NCBI GenBank assembly: GCA_029261675.1
Contig: JAJDBA010000047.1
Coordinates: 1-48,627, forward strand
Direction of reading: 5' to 3'
Source of the DNA: Nitrospinaceae bacterium
GTDB taxonomy: Bacteria; Nitrospinota; Nitrospinia; Nitrospinales; VA-1
DNA length: 48,627 nucleotides
Shown here: one piece after another, positions 27,239 through 34,559 of the stretch
How positions within the stretch are numbered: position 1 is the first letter of the stretch
Layout of the letters: each line of letters begins with the position of its first letter
Notes under the pieces: model-generated
Database searches by the model: none
The model's input: the letters and a program-made list of their open reading frames with translations, nothing else
What the model was told of the DNA's origin: nothing
Made by a program: the position numbers and the translations under genes

Positions 27239-27256
27239 CCTTAATCAAGGTTTTTA
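27239..27256 (+). terminator. Weak intrinsic terminator after engB
   Basis: CCTT-AATC-AAGG (27239-27250) followed by TTTTTAT. The stem is only 4 base pairs, so this is a weak call based mainly on position and the T-run. Confidence 0.35.
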
Positions 27257-27456
27257 TAGAAATGTCAATATATAGAGATAAATTATGAATCAGACGGTTG
27301 TAATGATTAGCGGCGATAGAATATTTTTAGATTTTTTACTACCATTCGAATAGGTGAGGAAACAAAAGCTCTTTCTTAGTTGGAAAGAGAAGATTAGGAT
27401 GAGAGTGGATTAAACAATACCTAATTTGCAAACTACCTCGACTAACTGGAGATAAA

Positions 27457-27576
27457 ATGAGCAAAACCACAAAAATTGTCCTGACTGTTCTTGCCGTTCT
27501 AATGGTCACCCTGTTTTTCCTTATGTGGAAAAGTCTCGGCGGCGGACCCATTATTGCTCCACGATCGGCTCTTTAA
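27457..27576 (+). CDS. 39-residue single-span membrane peptide
   Basis: An ATG at 27457, preceded by CTGGAGATAAA (GGAG at good spacing), opens a 39-codon frame ending in TAA at 27574-27576. The product is MSKTTKIVLTVLAVLMVTLF, then FLMWKSLGGGPIIAPRSAL: a short basic N-terminus, one membrane helix of about 20 residues (7-25) and a short polar Gly/Pro-containing tail. It lies alone between engB and the next gene. It has the look of a small inner-membrane or signal-anchor protein. The good ribosome binding site and hydrophobic pattern support it; there is no homology evidence. Confidence 0.62.
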   Translation: MSKTTKIVLTVLAVLMVTLFFLMWKSLGGGPIIAPRSAL

Positions 27577-27688
27577 TTTAAAAATAATATTGTCTTAGCC
27601 CACGCCTTTTCAATAGGTTCTGGCGAGCCTTTTATTTCAGGCATTTTTATCCATCAAGCCTTTTCATTAAATAGCCGTAAAGCTTTAT

Positions 27689-28189
27689 ATGGAAAGCGTT
27701 AACCACATTTGTAGTTGCCAGAATGGATTGAGCGAGGCACAAAAAAAGCAGGCGGATGCCGTAGCCGGAGGGAGCTTTGAAAAGTTACTTGCCGAGTTTC
27801 AAATTTTGCGAACAACCTCTGGCGCAAAAAACCAAACTGCCAATTCCAAAAATCCGTTCGAAAATTCCCGCGCCTCTGACATTCGGGATATCTTTTTTCT
27901 GAATCAGGAAAAAGCAGAAGGTGCTTCTCTTTCTCTGCAGAATTTTTTCTCCTCTATGAAATCCGAGAATCAGTTTGAGAATTCTCGAGCTTCCGACATT
28001 CTGAATATCTTTTTTCTAAACCAAGAAAAACTAAAGGAATCTGATACCGATCCTCAGAAATTTGATAATAATTCCCCGCTGGACATTGAGAAATTAAGAA
28101 AAGATTTTACTAACCCTCGCGAGGTTCCGGGTTTTCTCGAAAAACAGTTTGAATTGTTTGGCCCCACCGTCATCAGCCGATTTATATAA
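27689..28189 (+). CDS. Unknown protein with a duplicated FENSRASDI motif
   Basis: A 166-residue cytosolic protein without a known domain. A 19-residue motif, FENSRASDIRDIFFLNQEK (57-75), recurs as FENSRASDILNIFFLNQEK (96-114), 39 residues apart and identical at 17 of 19 positions. Nine of the 17 conserved codons differ silently, which argues for selection on the peptide and that the gene is real. The N-terminus has a Cys pair (ICSCQ), and the C-terminus LEKQFELFGPTVISRFI is amphipathic. No good ribosome binding site is seen before ATG 27689. The repeated aromatic peptide may be a short linear binding motif; that is an inference. Confidence 0.72.
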   Translation: MESVNHICSCQNGLSEAQKKQADAVAGGSFEKLLAEFQILRTTSGAKNQTANSKNPFENSRASDIRDIFFLNQEKAEGASLSLQNFFSSMKSENQFENSRASDILNIFFLNQEKLKESDTDPQKFDNNSPLDIEKLRKDFTNPREVPGFLEKQFELFGPTVISRFI

Positions 28190-28224
28190 CCATTCGGCGT
28201 CGAGCCTCCCTTAACCGTAGTGAA

Positions 28225-29037
28225 TTAGATGGGAACTTCTATTTCAGATGCGGTCCAGGCCATACACTGGTTTGCGCCACCGGCGAAACCCGTTTTACTG
28301 ACAACAATAATGCCAAAAGCTGTAGTCGGTTCTTTAAACCAATCAATTACGGTGGGAACAATAGCTTTAGGGTCCATGCCCTGTTCGATGAGTTGGTAAG
28401 CACGGAAGGCTGTCATCTTCATTGTAATGGCTTCTCCCTCTCCAGTAGTCGCGACGGCTCCCTCGGGTCCCGCATAAAGTCCACATCCAATTAATGGGAC
28501 ATCGCCAACCCGACCTGAGTGTGCCTGGTTAATACCGCCTGTACTGAGCGCGGCGGCAAATTTATCTCCATCGCGTACAACACAACCTACGGTGTCGGTT
28601 GTTGAAAAATCTGTTCCTGTATTATTGATTTCATCCAGTTCAACCGTTTTGCACTCTTGATTTGATGCGAACTTGGCTGCTCCCGCTCCTGCCAATACCC
28701 GATATTCCGACTGACTCACTATTCGCGCAACTTGCACAGGGTTCCTGAATCCTTCTAACGCGGCAACGGAACCGAACGTGCCAGAACTGTCCATGCACGA
28801 TGCATCCATTTGTACCGAACCATCATCGCGGCGGTGAGATCCCACTCCTGCGTTGAATCGGTTATCGTCTTCCAAAATAGTCACCGCATTGCAAGCGGCA
28901 TCGAGAACGGGCTCGCCTGTTTGTAGGCCCATCATCCCGATTTGCCCCGCAATGGCAGTACCATCAGCATGCGCCGGGTCGGAACCCACACCACCGTGCG
29001 TTAAAACTACAATCTTTTTTTTATCTATCATATTCAT
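28225..29037 (-). CDS. Isoaspartyl peptidase/L-asparaginase (Ntn hydrolase, asparaginase_2 family)
   Basis: A 270-residue precursor that should self-cleave between an alpha and a beta subunit. The likely nucleophile is Thr149 in FSTTDTVGCVVRDG. N-terminal THGGVGSDPAHADG, FNAGVGSHRRDDGSVQMDAS and, after the cleavage site, LSTGGINQAHSGRVGDVPLI and GCGLYAGPEGAVATTGEGEA are family motifs that build the active site. The enzyme hydrolyses isoaspartyl dipeptides or asparagine. It is somewhat shorter than typical relatives, mainly in the linker before the nucleophile. It stands alone, convergent with the preceding gene and divergent from the zinc-ribbon gene. Confidence 0.92.
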   Translation of the reverse strand: MNMIDKKKIVVLTHGGVGSDPAHADGTAIAGQIGMMGLQTGEPVLDAACNAVTILEDDNRFNAGVGSHRRDDGSVQMDASCMDSSGTFGSVAALEGFRNPVQVARIVSQSEYRVLAGAGAAKFASNQECKTVELDEINNTGTDFSTTDTVGCVVRDGDKFAAALSTGGINQAHSGRVGDVPLIGCGLYAGPEGAVATTGEGEAITMKMTAFRAYQLIEQGMDPKAIVPTVIDWFKEPTTAFGIIVVSKTGFAGGANQCMAWTASEIEVPI

Positions 29038-29119
29038 TTCTATAAAAAGGGAGCAAAAGTTGTAGGAGTATTATAAATGAGGTATTCTAAAGGCTATTCA
29101 AAAAAACACAAAGTAATCT

Positions 29120-29503
29120 ATGGTCAAGTTTTGTCTACAGTGTAAGAATGCGTTCTGGGGAGGTCAATATTGCCCGAAGTGTGAAGGGGAAATTGAACTG
29201 CTCGACGCCGCTTTACCTGAAAATAAAAAATATCTGCCGGAACTCAATATTGATGTGCGCCCCAAATATTATGCGCGTAGCTCCATGTTGCTTTCCTGTT
29301 TCGGATTCGTCATGGCGCTCCCACTAGGCGCGTTCATCTTTCTCCGGGGTATATCTTCCAGCGATGACCTTTTGCTCTGGGGCGGTTTGGGACTAGGCAC
29401 CGTTGTTGTAGTTTCATGGGGCTGCTGGTATCTCTCGCACCGGTTGTTCGACAAACAAATGGAAGCCGTAGAGTCCGAAGACAAAGAACTTCAACTCGAC
29501 TAG
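29120..29503 (+). CDS. Zinc-ribbon membrane protein
   Basis: A 127-residue protein with an N-terminal zinc ribbon, CLQC (Cys5, Cys8) and CPKC (Cys18, Cys21), then two hydrophobic segments at about 52-72 (SSMLLSCFGFVMALPLGAFI) and 80-100 (LLLWGGLGLGTVVVVSWGCW). The C-terminus is acidic. I do not recognise a named family; this zinc ribbon plus two-TM arrangement is common among uncharacterised small bacterial proteins. Its ribosome binding site is weak. It ends 16 bases before the tail of a convergent pseudogene. Confidence 0.8.
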   Translation: MVKFCLQCKNAFWGGQYCPKCEGEIELLDAALPENKKYLPELNIDVRPKYYARSSMLLSCFGFVMALPLGAFIFLRGISSSDDLLLWGGLGLGTVVVVSWGCWYLSHRLFDKQMEAVESEDKELQLD

Positions 29504-29519
29504 CAGAGCCAACCTTTCA

Positions 29520-29893
29520 CTATTGTTCACTCGTTTCTCCATTAGCGCAACGAACCTGAGAAATAAATTTTTCGCGTGCTTGCTGATTTCGTAATTCAGC
29601 TTCTTCAATAATGGGCAATGTCGGCGCGTGTTTCATGAGTGCTTGAGCAAATAAACCCACCACTTCTTCAGGTAACACTTCTCCCTTCCCTGTATTTTTT
29701 GCTCATTTATATCCCCACAAGTTGAACCGGTCACACCCATTCCCACCTCGACTTCAGGACAGACAGGAATAAATTCAAAACATTTACTCAATTCATCCAG
29801 TAAAACAGCTTCTCGCTTATCTTCCGCATTCCAACGCACCTTTTCCCCTAACAGGCAACTGCTACCGCTTACTTTATAAGCATAGAGAATTTT
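29520..29893 (-). pseudogene. Decayed DUF523 (YbbK-like) gene
   Basis: Two separate frames on the minus strand carry the two ends of a DUF523 protein. The N-terminal part (about 29893 down to 29720) reads NKILYAYKVSGSSCLLGEKV then RWNAEDKREAVLLDELSK and FEFIPVCPEVEVGMGV, the family's opening, but has no start codon after the upstream TAA. The C-terminal part reads, in another frame, EEVVGLFAQALMKHAPTLPI and REKFISQVRC to TAG at 29520-29522. The middle (roughly half of a normal 150-160 residue protein) is missing. So the gene has suffered an internal deletion, a frameshift and loss of the start. Confidence 0.82.
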
Positions 29894-29907
29894 ATTAAAA
29901 ATTTATT

Positions 29908-30023
29908 TTAGACAAAAACCCTTATATTTCAAATATTTATCAATAAATCTATACAAAAATAGCATTTTTGTCTAATTTAATGTTGACAAATCTAATAATT
30001 TGTATAATATTAAATCTATACAT
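29908..30023 (+). promoter_or_regulatory. Promoter region with six repeated half-sites, probable CarH-type operator array
   Basis: Copies of a TNNACAAA-type half-site occur at 29908 (TTAGACAAAAA), 29949 (CTATACAAAAA), 29965 (TTTTTGTCTAA, inverted), 29983 (TTGACAAAT), 29998 (ATTTGTATAAT, inverted) and 30016 (CTATACAT). ACAAAAAT-AGC-ATTTTTGT (29953-29971) is a perfect palindrome. TTGACA at 29983-29988 and TATAAT at 30003-30008 look like -35 and -10 boxes, with an unusually short 14-base spacer. A MerR-type B12 photoreceptor is encoded just downstream and is the obvious candidate binder. Confidence 0.6.
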
Positions 30024-30068
30024 AGTTCTAAGTTTTTAATTATAATTATAAATCAGGGGGACAGACCA

Positions 30069-30776
30069 ATGATAGCAAAACAAACCATCTTCAAAACTTT
30101 GGCAATCGCTTCTTTGACCTTAATAACCTCAGGCACCGTGTTCGCCCATTCCAATCATGATCATTCTACAGTTCCATTCAAATGGCAGTTTTCAGAAAAC
30201 CTACATTCAAAAATTGAGAGAAACTTAAATTCTACAAAGCCCACAGGAGTTATTGGCTTAAATCCTTTCGAGCAGAAAAAGTTCAATCACTATGGAATCA
30301 AAGTTGGAAATAAATTCAGTTCTATCGTTCACAATATTGATGTCACATTCGAAAGAACTTCAGCAGGTCTTAAAATTACGAATGCCTCAGTTTTTAATAC
30401 AACAATGAACGGCGATATTCTTCCGTTTAAAAAAGTTTCAGAAGTTTCCAAAGTTTCTATGCAAAAACATTTTCACTCTGGGCATAACCATGACCGTCTA
30501 CAAGTTGAGTGGGTATTTGGAGATACCACCAATGCAAAAATCTTCAAACATATGTTTGAAGGTAAGGGCAGTCTCTCCGTAGGCTTGACCAATCTGGAAC
30601 AAGATTTACTGAATGAATATGGAATTAAACCTGGAAATAAATTCCAACTTTCTATTTCCGGACACAACTTTCTTGCAGAAAGAACTTCTGGTGGACTAGT
30701 CATCCTTAATCACATTGACCAAAAGAATCTCGCCAAGGCAGATTTGAACAAAGATACGGTTAAGGACAATATCTAA
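30069..30776 (+). CDS. Exported His-rich protein with two copies of an unknown domain
   Basis: A 235-residue protein. The ATG at 30069 has an AGGGGGAC site and begins the signal peptide MIAKQTIFKTLAIASLTLIT ending at TVFA; an in-frame ATG at 30000 is less likely. The mature protein starts His-rich (HSNHDHS), and a second His cluster, HFHSGHNHD (134-142), separates two related domains of about 70 residues (35-107 and 144-214). Shared features are a WxF opening, LNPFEQKKFNHYGIKVGNKF matched by LTNLEQDLLNEYGIKPGNKF, and ERTSAGLKITN matched by ERTSGGLVILN. I do not recognise the domain. Its neighbours (CarH-like regulator and CbiX-like chelatase) suggest a metal- or tetrapyrrole-related role in the periplasm; that is inference. 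Confidence 0.85.
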   Translation: MIAKQTIFKTLAIASLTLITSGTVFAHSNHDHSTVPFKWQFSENLHSKIERNLNSTKPTGVIGLNPFEQKKFNHYGIKVGNKFSSIVHNIDVTFERTSAGLKITNASVFNTTMNGDILPFKKVSEVSKVSMQKHFHSGHNHDRLQVEWVFGDTTNAKIFKHMFEGKGSLSVGLTNLEQDLLNEYGIKPGNKFQLSISGHNFLAERTSGGLVILNHIDQKNLAKADLNKDTVKDNI

Positions 30777-30808
30777 TCTCGTTTCAAATATAAGGGATCA
30801 CAATTCCT

Positions 30809-31753
30809 ATGATTGACACTGGCAAAATGGAAAATTTGATTTCAATAGGTGAACTGGCACGACTGACCGGAATAACGACTCACACATTGAGAATGTGGGA
30901 AAAGCGATACGGCACCCCCCATTCCCAAAGGTTGCCTTCCGGTCATCGCCGGTATCCCAAAGAAGATGTTCCAAGACTAAGGGCAATTGCCAAAGCTTTG
31001 GAGTCGGGATATAGGGCCAGTAAAGTGGTCTCTGGTACTTTGGAAGAATTGCATGGTTTGATGGGACTAAAACCTTTAATCGATCCTAATCTCAAATCAA
31101 CTAAGGAAAATGAGAACTCGTCTAACGAACTGTTAATTGAGCGTTGGATAAAAGGGATTCATGAATTCGATGACGACTGTCTTATTCAGGGTTTTCATGA
31201 ACAATGGAATAAATCTGGCCCTCTCAAATTCATTATTGAATACATGATCCCTTTAATTGAAAGAGTAGGCAAGGGATGGGAGTCCGGCGAACTCTCTATT
31301 CCACACGAACATTTTGCAACAGAATGCATAGAAAGTTTTCTCACCCCTAAATGGAGACAACTGAATAGTAGAAAAGAAGGTTGGAGTTTATTAATGGCAA
31401 CTTTGCCAGGAGAAACCCATAACCTGGGGCTACTTATGTCTGCTGTTGTTGCAAGTCTTTCTGGTGCGAAGATCATCTATCTGGGTCTGAATACCCCATT
31501 GGAAGATATTATTTCAACTGCTAATAATTTTGATCCCAAACTCCTTTGTCTCAGCATTTCCTGCGGAAAAAAATTATTTGATCCAGAAGATTGCCTTCTA
31601 AAAATAAAAACAGAATTGAACAAGAATGTAACCCTTATTTCAGGGGGAAAAGGAACTCCAGATAATTTACCTGGAATCACAAAGATGGAAGATTTTAATA
31701 TTTTCAACCATTGGTTGGAAAACTTTGAAAAACAATTACTAACAGCAGTCTAA
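30809..31753 (+). CDS. CarH/LitR-like MerR regulator with B12-binding photoreceptor domain
   Basis: A 314-residue regulator. The N-terminal MerR winged helix is SIGELARLTGITTHTLRMWE then KRYGTPHSQRLPSGHRRYP. The middle four-helix cap carries the W-x9-EH signature of adenosylcobalamin photoreceptors (Trp157, Glu167-His168 in GWESGELSIPHEHFA). The Rossmann-like B12 domain has PGETHNLGLLMSAVV (E-x-H, His204 as lower cobalt ligand) and IIYLGLNTPLEDI. Known CarH proteins bind DNA as AdoCbl-loaded tetramers in the dark and fall apart in light, relieving repression. It lies 32 bases after the His-rich protein and 36 before the chelatase, all on one strand. It probably autoregulates via the half-sites upstream of 30069. 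Confidence 0.93.
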   Translation: MIDTGKMENLISIGELARLTGITTHTLRMWEKRYGTPHSQRLPSGHRRYPKEDVPRLRAIAKALESGYRASKVVSGTLEELHGLMGLKPLIDPNLKSTKENENSSNELLIERWIKGIHEFDDDCLIQGFHEQWNKSGPLKFIIEYMIPLIERVGKGWESGELSIPHEHFATECIESFLTPKWRQLNSRKEGWSLLMATLPGETHNLGLLMSAVVASLSGAKIIYLGLNTPLEDIISTANNFDPKLLCLSISCGKKLFDPEDCLLKIKTELNKNVTLISGGKGTPDNLPGITKMEDFNIFNHWLENFEKQLLTAV

Positions 31754-31789
31754 TTTAATATTTTTTGAATATAGGGGGAATGTATAAAA

Positions 31790-32314
31790 ATGGAAGACCT
31801 CAAGCAAGCAGTGATACTTATAGGACATGGTGGATTGCCCAGCGATATTCCCAAAGGAATCGTGGAAGATTTTATGAAAATCCACAAACAAAGAGTACGG
31901 ATGGGAACTCCAATAACTGAAAAAGAAAAAGATCTGGAATCTACTATTAGAAACTGGGAAAGAACACCCGAATCAGATCCCTATAAAACTGGATTAGAAA
32001 GTCTTGCTTCTCATCTCGCCCCCCGGCTGGAGGGTTATGTATTGAAAACGGCCTACAATGAGTTTTGTTTTCCATCGATAGAACAAGCAGCTGACCAATT
32101 GGCCGAAGAGAATGTTACGGAAGTCATCCTAATAACCACAATGATTACTCCGGGCGGATCGCATTCAGAAAGGGAAATACCTGAGGAAGTTGAGGCTCTT
32201 CGCTTAAAGTACCCCAAAATGAACTTTCAGTATGCCTGGCCCTATGATCTGGATATTTTTTCAAATCTTTTATCAGATCATATTATTAACTTTTCAAAAA
32301 AGTCTTCTGTTTAG
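31790..32314 (+). CDS. CbiX/SirB-like chelatase family protein
   Basis: A 174-residue protein of the single-domain class II chelatase type. The first metal-site histidine is His13 in AVILIGHGGLPSDIPKG, and the second is His125 in TPGGSHSEREIPEEVEALR, matching the 'GxHxxxDIP' motif of CbiX/SirB enzymes that insert cobalt or iron into sirohydrochlorin. An unusual insert of about 35 residues (35-70; RVRMGTPITEKEKDLESTIR) follows the first motif. It might make cobalamin or haem precursors, or act as a binding protein. A GGGGGAAT site precedes the ATG. Its place behind a B12-sensing regulator supports a tetrapyrrole link. Confidence 0.83.
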   Translation: MEDLKQAVILIGHGGLPSDIPKGIVEDFMKIHKQRVRMGTPITEKEKDLESTIRNWERTPESDPYKTGLESLASHLAPRLEGYVLKTAYNEFCFPSIEQAADQLAEENVTEVILITTMITPGGSHSEREIPEEVEALRLKYPKMNFQYAWPYDLDIFSNLLSDHIINFSKKSSV

Positions 32315-32329
32315 ACTCATCTTTTTAAA

Positions 32330-32833
32330 ATGGCTAACCCAAAATACCTTTCAAAAAAACGCAATTATTTTTTAGACCTATTCATCACTCTTATTTTTTC
32401 TCTTGTAGGTCTTTTAAGCTTCTTTATTTCTCCCAGCTATTCACTTGCTTGGAACGATGAAGAATGGCTTGAATCGGGTTGTCCAAAAACAGCATCAGGA
32501 AAATGGGCCACTGATAATCCTGAGACTACAGATTTAAGGTTTCTTTCAATAAATAATAGCGAAGTAATATATATTTCAAAAAGTGATGAAGCGCAAAAGT
32601 TTGAAATTGATAAATCTTCATTTATTTCCAATTATCAGTACGTAAAAATTAAACCTGTTAACAACCAAAATGAAACTGTTTTAAAAATCCGCCCGCATCT
32701 AATTCATATGGGTTTACAAAAAGAGACAAACAATCCCAATTGCCTGATTAAGGTATTTACTTATAAAAATGAGAAGTATGCAAAAACGGACCGATATTCT
32801 GGATGGAATATTTTCCGATTAATAAAACAATAA
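32330..32833 (+). CDS. Exported or membrane-anchored protein of unknown function
   Basis: A 167-residue product with one hydrophobic N-terminal segment (FLDLFITLIFSLVGLLSFFI) after a basic start (NPKYLSKKRNY). It is probably a signal peptide with a cut near SYSLA, or else a membrane anchor. The mature part is beta-rich, has two cysteines (ESGCPKT; NPNCLIKV) and no recognised domain. It begins 15 bases after the chelatase stop, so may be the last gene of the CarH operon. No Shine-Dalgarno is evident. Confidence 0.72.
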   Translation: MANPKYLSKKRNYFLDLFITLIFSLVGLLSFFISPSYSLAWNDEEWLESGCPKTASGKWATDNPETTDLRFLSINNSEVIYISKSDEAQKFEIDKSSFISNYQYVKIKPVNNQNETVLKIRPHLIHMGLQKETNNPNCLIKVFTYKNEKYAKTDRYSGWNIFRLIKQ

Positions 32834-32869
32834 GAGGTTTTATAGAGCCTTAGAAATGGTGGCTAGACT

Positions 32870-33172
32870 ATGGCTTATGAATGTAAGGTCTTTGACAAAA
32901 ATGGAAAACTTAAAAAAATATTACGAGGAAATCAGGTAACCAAAGAAAGCAAAGAATTTTTCAATCAGCCTTCAACTAAAAAGATCAGTTCTTTAATAAA
33001 CAATTTTAAAGAACCCGCTATTGAAGAGAATAAGAATACAAAGTTCTACAATAAAATTTGCGTGGTGTGTAAGAGGGAATTTCATCCTCGGCACCCAAAC
33101 TCAAAATACTGTTCGCATGAGTGCCAAAAACATTTGTATCTGGCAAAGAAAAAAAAGGGAAATCCCGGTTAA
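32870..33172 (+). CDS. Small treble-clef-like zinc-finger protein
   Basis: A 100-residue protein with a C-terminal zinc finger: Cys64 and Cys67 (ICVVCKREFHPRHPN), then Cys81 and Cys85 (KYCSHECQK). This C-x2-C / C-x3-C form is like the zinc-binding knuckle of HNH-type and MYM-like proteins, often involved in nucleic-acid or protein binding. The rest is Lys-rich and polar. GGTGG lies 10 bases upstream of the ATG. The function is unknown. Confidence 0.72.
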   Translation: MAYECKVFDKNGKLKKILRGNQVTKESKEFFNQPSTKKISSLINNFKEPAIEENKNTKFYNKICVVCKREFHPRHPNSKYCSHECQKHLYLAKKKKGNPG

Positions 33173-33268
33173 AATTTCCGGGCTTGGGAGTTTAGTCGAT
33201 TTTCAATGTTCCTCTTTTCAATGTTCTTCACTGTTGAAAATTTGAAAATCGGTAAGCCGGGGTTTCCC
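33157..33268. repeat. Inverted and direct repeats between the zinc-finger gene and purD
   Basis: GGGAAATCCCGG (33157-33168) and CCGGGGTTTCCC (33257-33268) are near-perfect inverted repeats (one mismatch, G-T pairable) 88 bases apart. Between them TTTTCAATGTTC occurs twice (33200-33211 and 33215-33226), and TTGAAAA follows, able to pair with either copy. It may act as a two-way terminator for the convergent genes, or be a repeat element. Confidence 0.5.
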
Positions 33269-33290
33269 GTAATAATTTACATCAAAAAAA

Positions 33291-34559
33291 TCAACTACTA
33301 GCTCGATGGCCGATGTCTTTTCTATAGTGGATACCATCCCACTTAATTTTTTCTACGGCTTCGTAAGCACGGGAGATGGCAGTGGCCGTATCTTCTCCGA
33401 TAGCGGTCACGCCTAAAACTCTTCCCCCATGAGTTAGCACCTCTCCGTCTTGTTCTTTAGTGCCTGCATGAAACACCGCAACACCGGGAAGAGCGTTGGC
33501 GTCTTTCAATCCTGATATAGGCTTTCCTTTTTCATAAGAATTTGGATAACCCTTTGCAGCCATCACTACGCAAACAGACGATTCGTTTTTCCACTGCAGT
33601 GGGCATTTATCCAACGTTCCATCGATACATGCTTCAAATATTGGAATAATATCGCTATCCATTCGAACAAGTAGGGGTTGAGTTTCAGGATCACCAAAAC
33701 GGGCATTGAACTCAAGAATCTGCGGGCCTGTTTTAGTCAACATTAATCCGGCATAAAGAATTCCTTTATAAGGTCTACCTTCCTGCTGCATGGCTCGAAT
33801 CATAGGTAACATGATTTTGTCGCGAACCTTTTGCCGCATTGTCTCAGTAAAAACCGGTGCCGGAGAATAAGCCCCCATGCCACCTGTGTTTGGACCCTTA
33901 TCACCATCATATGCGGCTTTATGGTCCTGAGCTGAATCCATCAGTAAAACCGTTTGCCCATCACTAAAAGCCAAAAGAGAAACTTCTTCTCCTTCTAAAA
34001 ATTCTTCAATAACGATTTGGTCACCTGCCTCACCAAATGATCTCTCTCCCATTATCGAATCGACAGCAGCCAGAGCTTCATCTGCCGTTTGGCACAACAA
34101 CACTCCTTTACCTGCTGCAAGGCCATCTGCCTTTACAACCAGTGGACAATTTTTACTTTCGATGTAGTTTCTTGCACTATCTGCAGAGTTAAAAGTTTTA
34201 TATTCTGCAGTTGGAAGCCCATATTTTTTCATAATGTCTTTAGAAAAAGATTTGCTACCTTCCAATTCGGCTGCCCGGGCATTGGGACCAAAAATACGCA
34301 AACCTTTTCCTTCGAATTGATCGACGATTCCTTTTACCAAGGGTTGTTCCGGACCCACCACGGTCAATCCAATATCATTTTCCACCGCAAATTTAAGAAG
34401 GCTGTCAATATCATCCGCCGCAATGGGGAGGTTCTCAGCAATTTCTGCTGTTCCCGCATTTCCTGGCGCGCAGAAGATTTTTTGGACCCTTGAGCTTTGT
34501 TTTATCTTCCAAACCAGTGCATGTTCGCGTCCGCCACCACCAATAACCAAAACCTGCAT
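33291..34559 (-). CDS. purD: Phosphoribosylamine-glycine ligase
   Basis: A 422-residue ATP-grasp enzyme catalysing step 2 of purine synthesis (phosphoribosylamine + glycine to GAR). Motifs: MQVLVIGGGGREHALVWK at the N-terminus, GPEQPLVKGIVDQFE, GLAAGKGVLLCQTADEAL (ATP loop), VIEEFLEGEEVSLLAFSDG, GDKGPNTGGMGAYSPAP, and EFNARFGDPETQPLLVR (metal site). The length is typical. An AGGAAG site lies before the ATG. No other pur genes are near. It is transcribed away from the ABC transporter operon. Confidence 0.97.
   Translation of the reverse strand: MQVLVIGGGGREHALVWKIKQSSRVQKIFCAPGNAGTAEIAENLPIAADDIDSLLKFAVENDIGLTVVGPEQPLVKGIVDQFEGKGLRIFGPNARAAELEGSKSFSKDIMKKYGLPTAEYKTFNSADSARNYIESKNCPLVVKADGLAAGKGVLLCQTADEALAAVDSIMGERSFGEAGDQIVIEEFLEGEEVSLLAFSDGQTVLLMDSAQDHKAAYDGDKGPNTGGMGAYSPAPVFTETMRQKVRDKIMLPMIRAMQQEGRPYKGILYAGLMLTKTGPQILEFNARFGDPETQPLLVRMDSDIIPIFEACIDGTLDKCPLQWKNESSVCVVMAAKGYPNSYEKGKPISGLKDANALPGVAVFHAGTKEQDGEVLTHGGRVLGVTAIGEDTATAISRAYEAVEKIKWDGIHYRKDIGHRASS

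Noticed and set aside
29414..29608. 64-codon open frame on the minus strand starting with MKKLNYEISK
   Set aside because: It overlaps the zinc-ribbon gene and the tail of the DUF523 pseudogene in the wrong frame; the pseudogene frame explains this stretch better.
29983..30008. Ordinary sigma-70 promoter for the His-rich protein
   Set aside because: The two hexamers are consensus but only 14 bases apart, so I treat them as part of an operator-overlapped promoter and not as a standard constitutive one.
33157..33268. CRISPR-like repeats near the zinc-finger gene
   Set aside because: Only two short copies, no regular spacers and no cas genes; better explained as inverted and direct repeats or a terminator.
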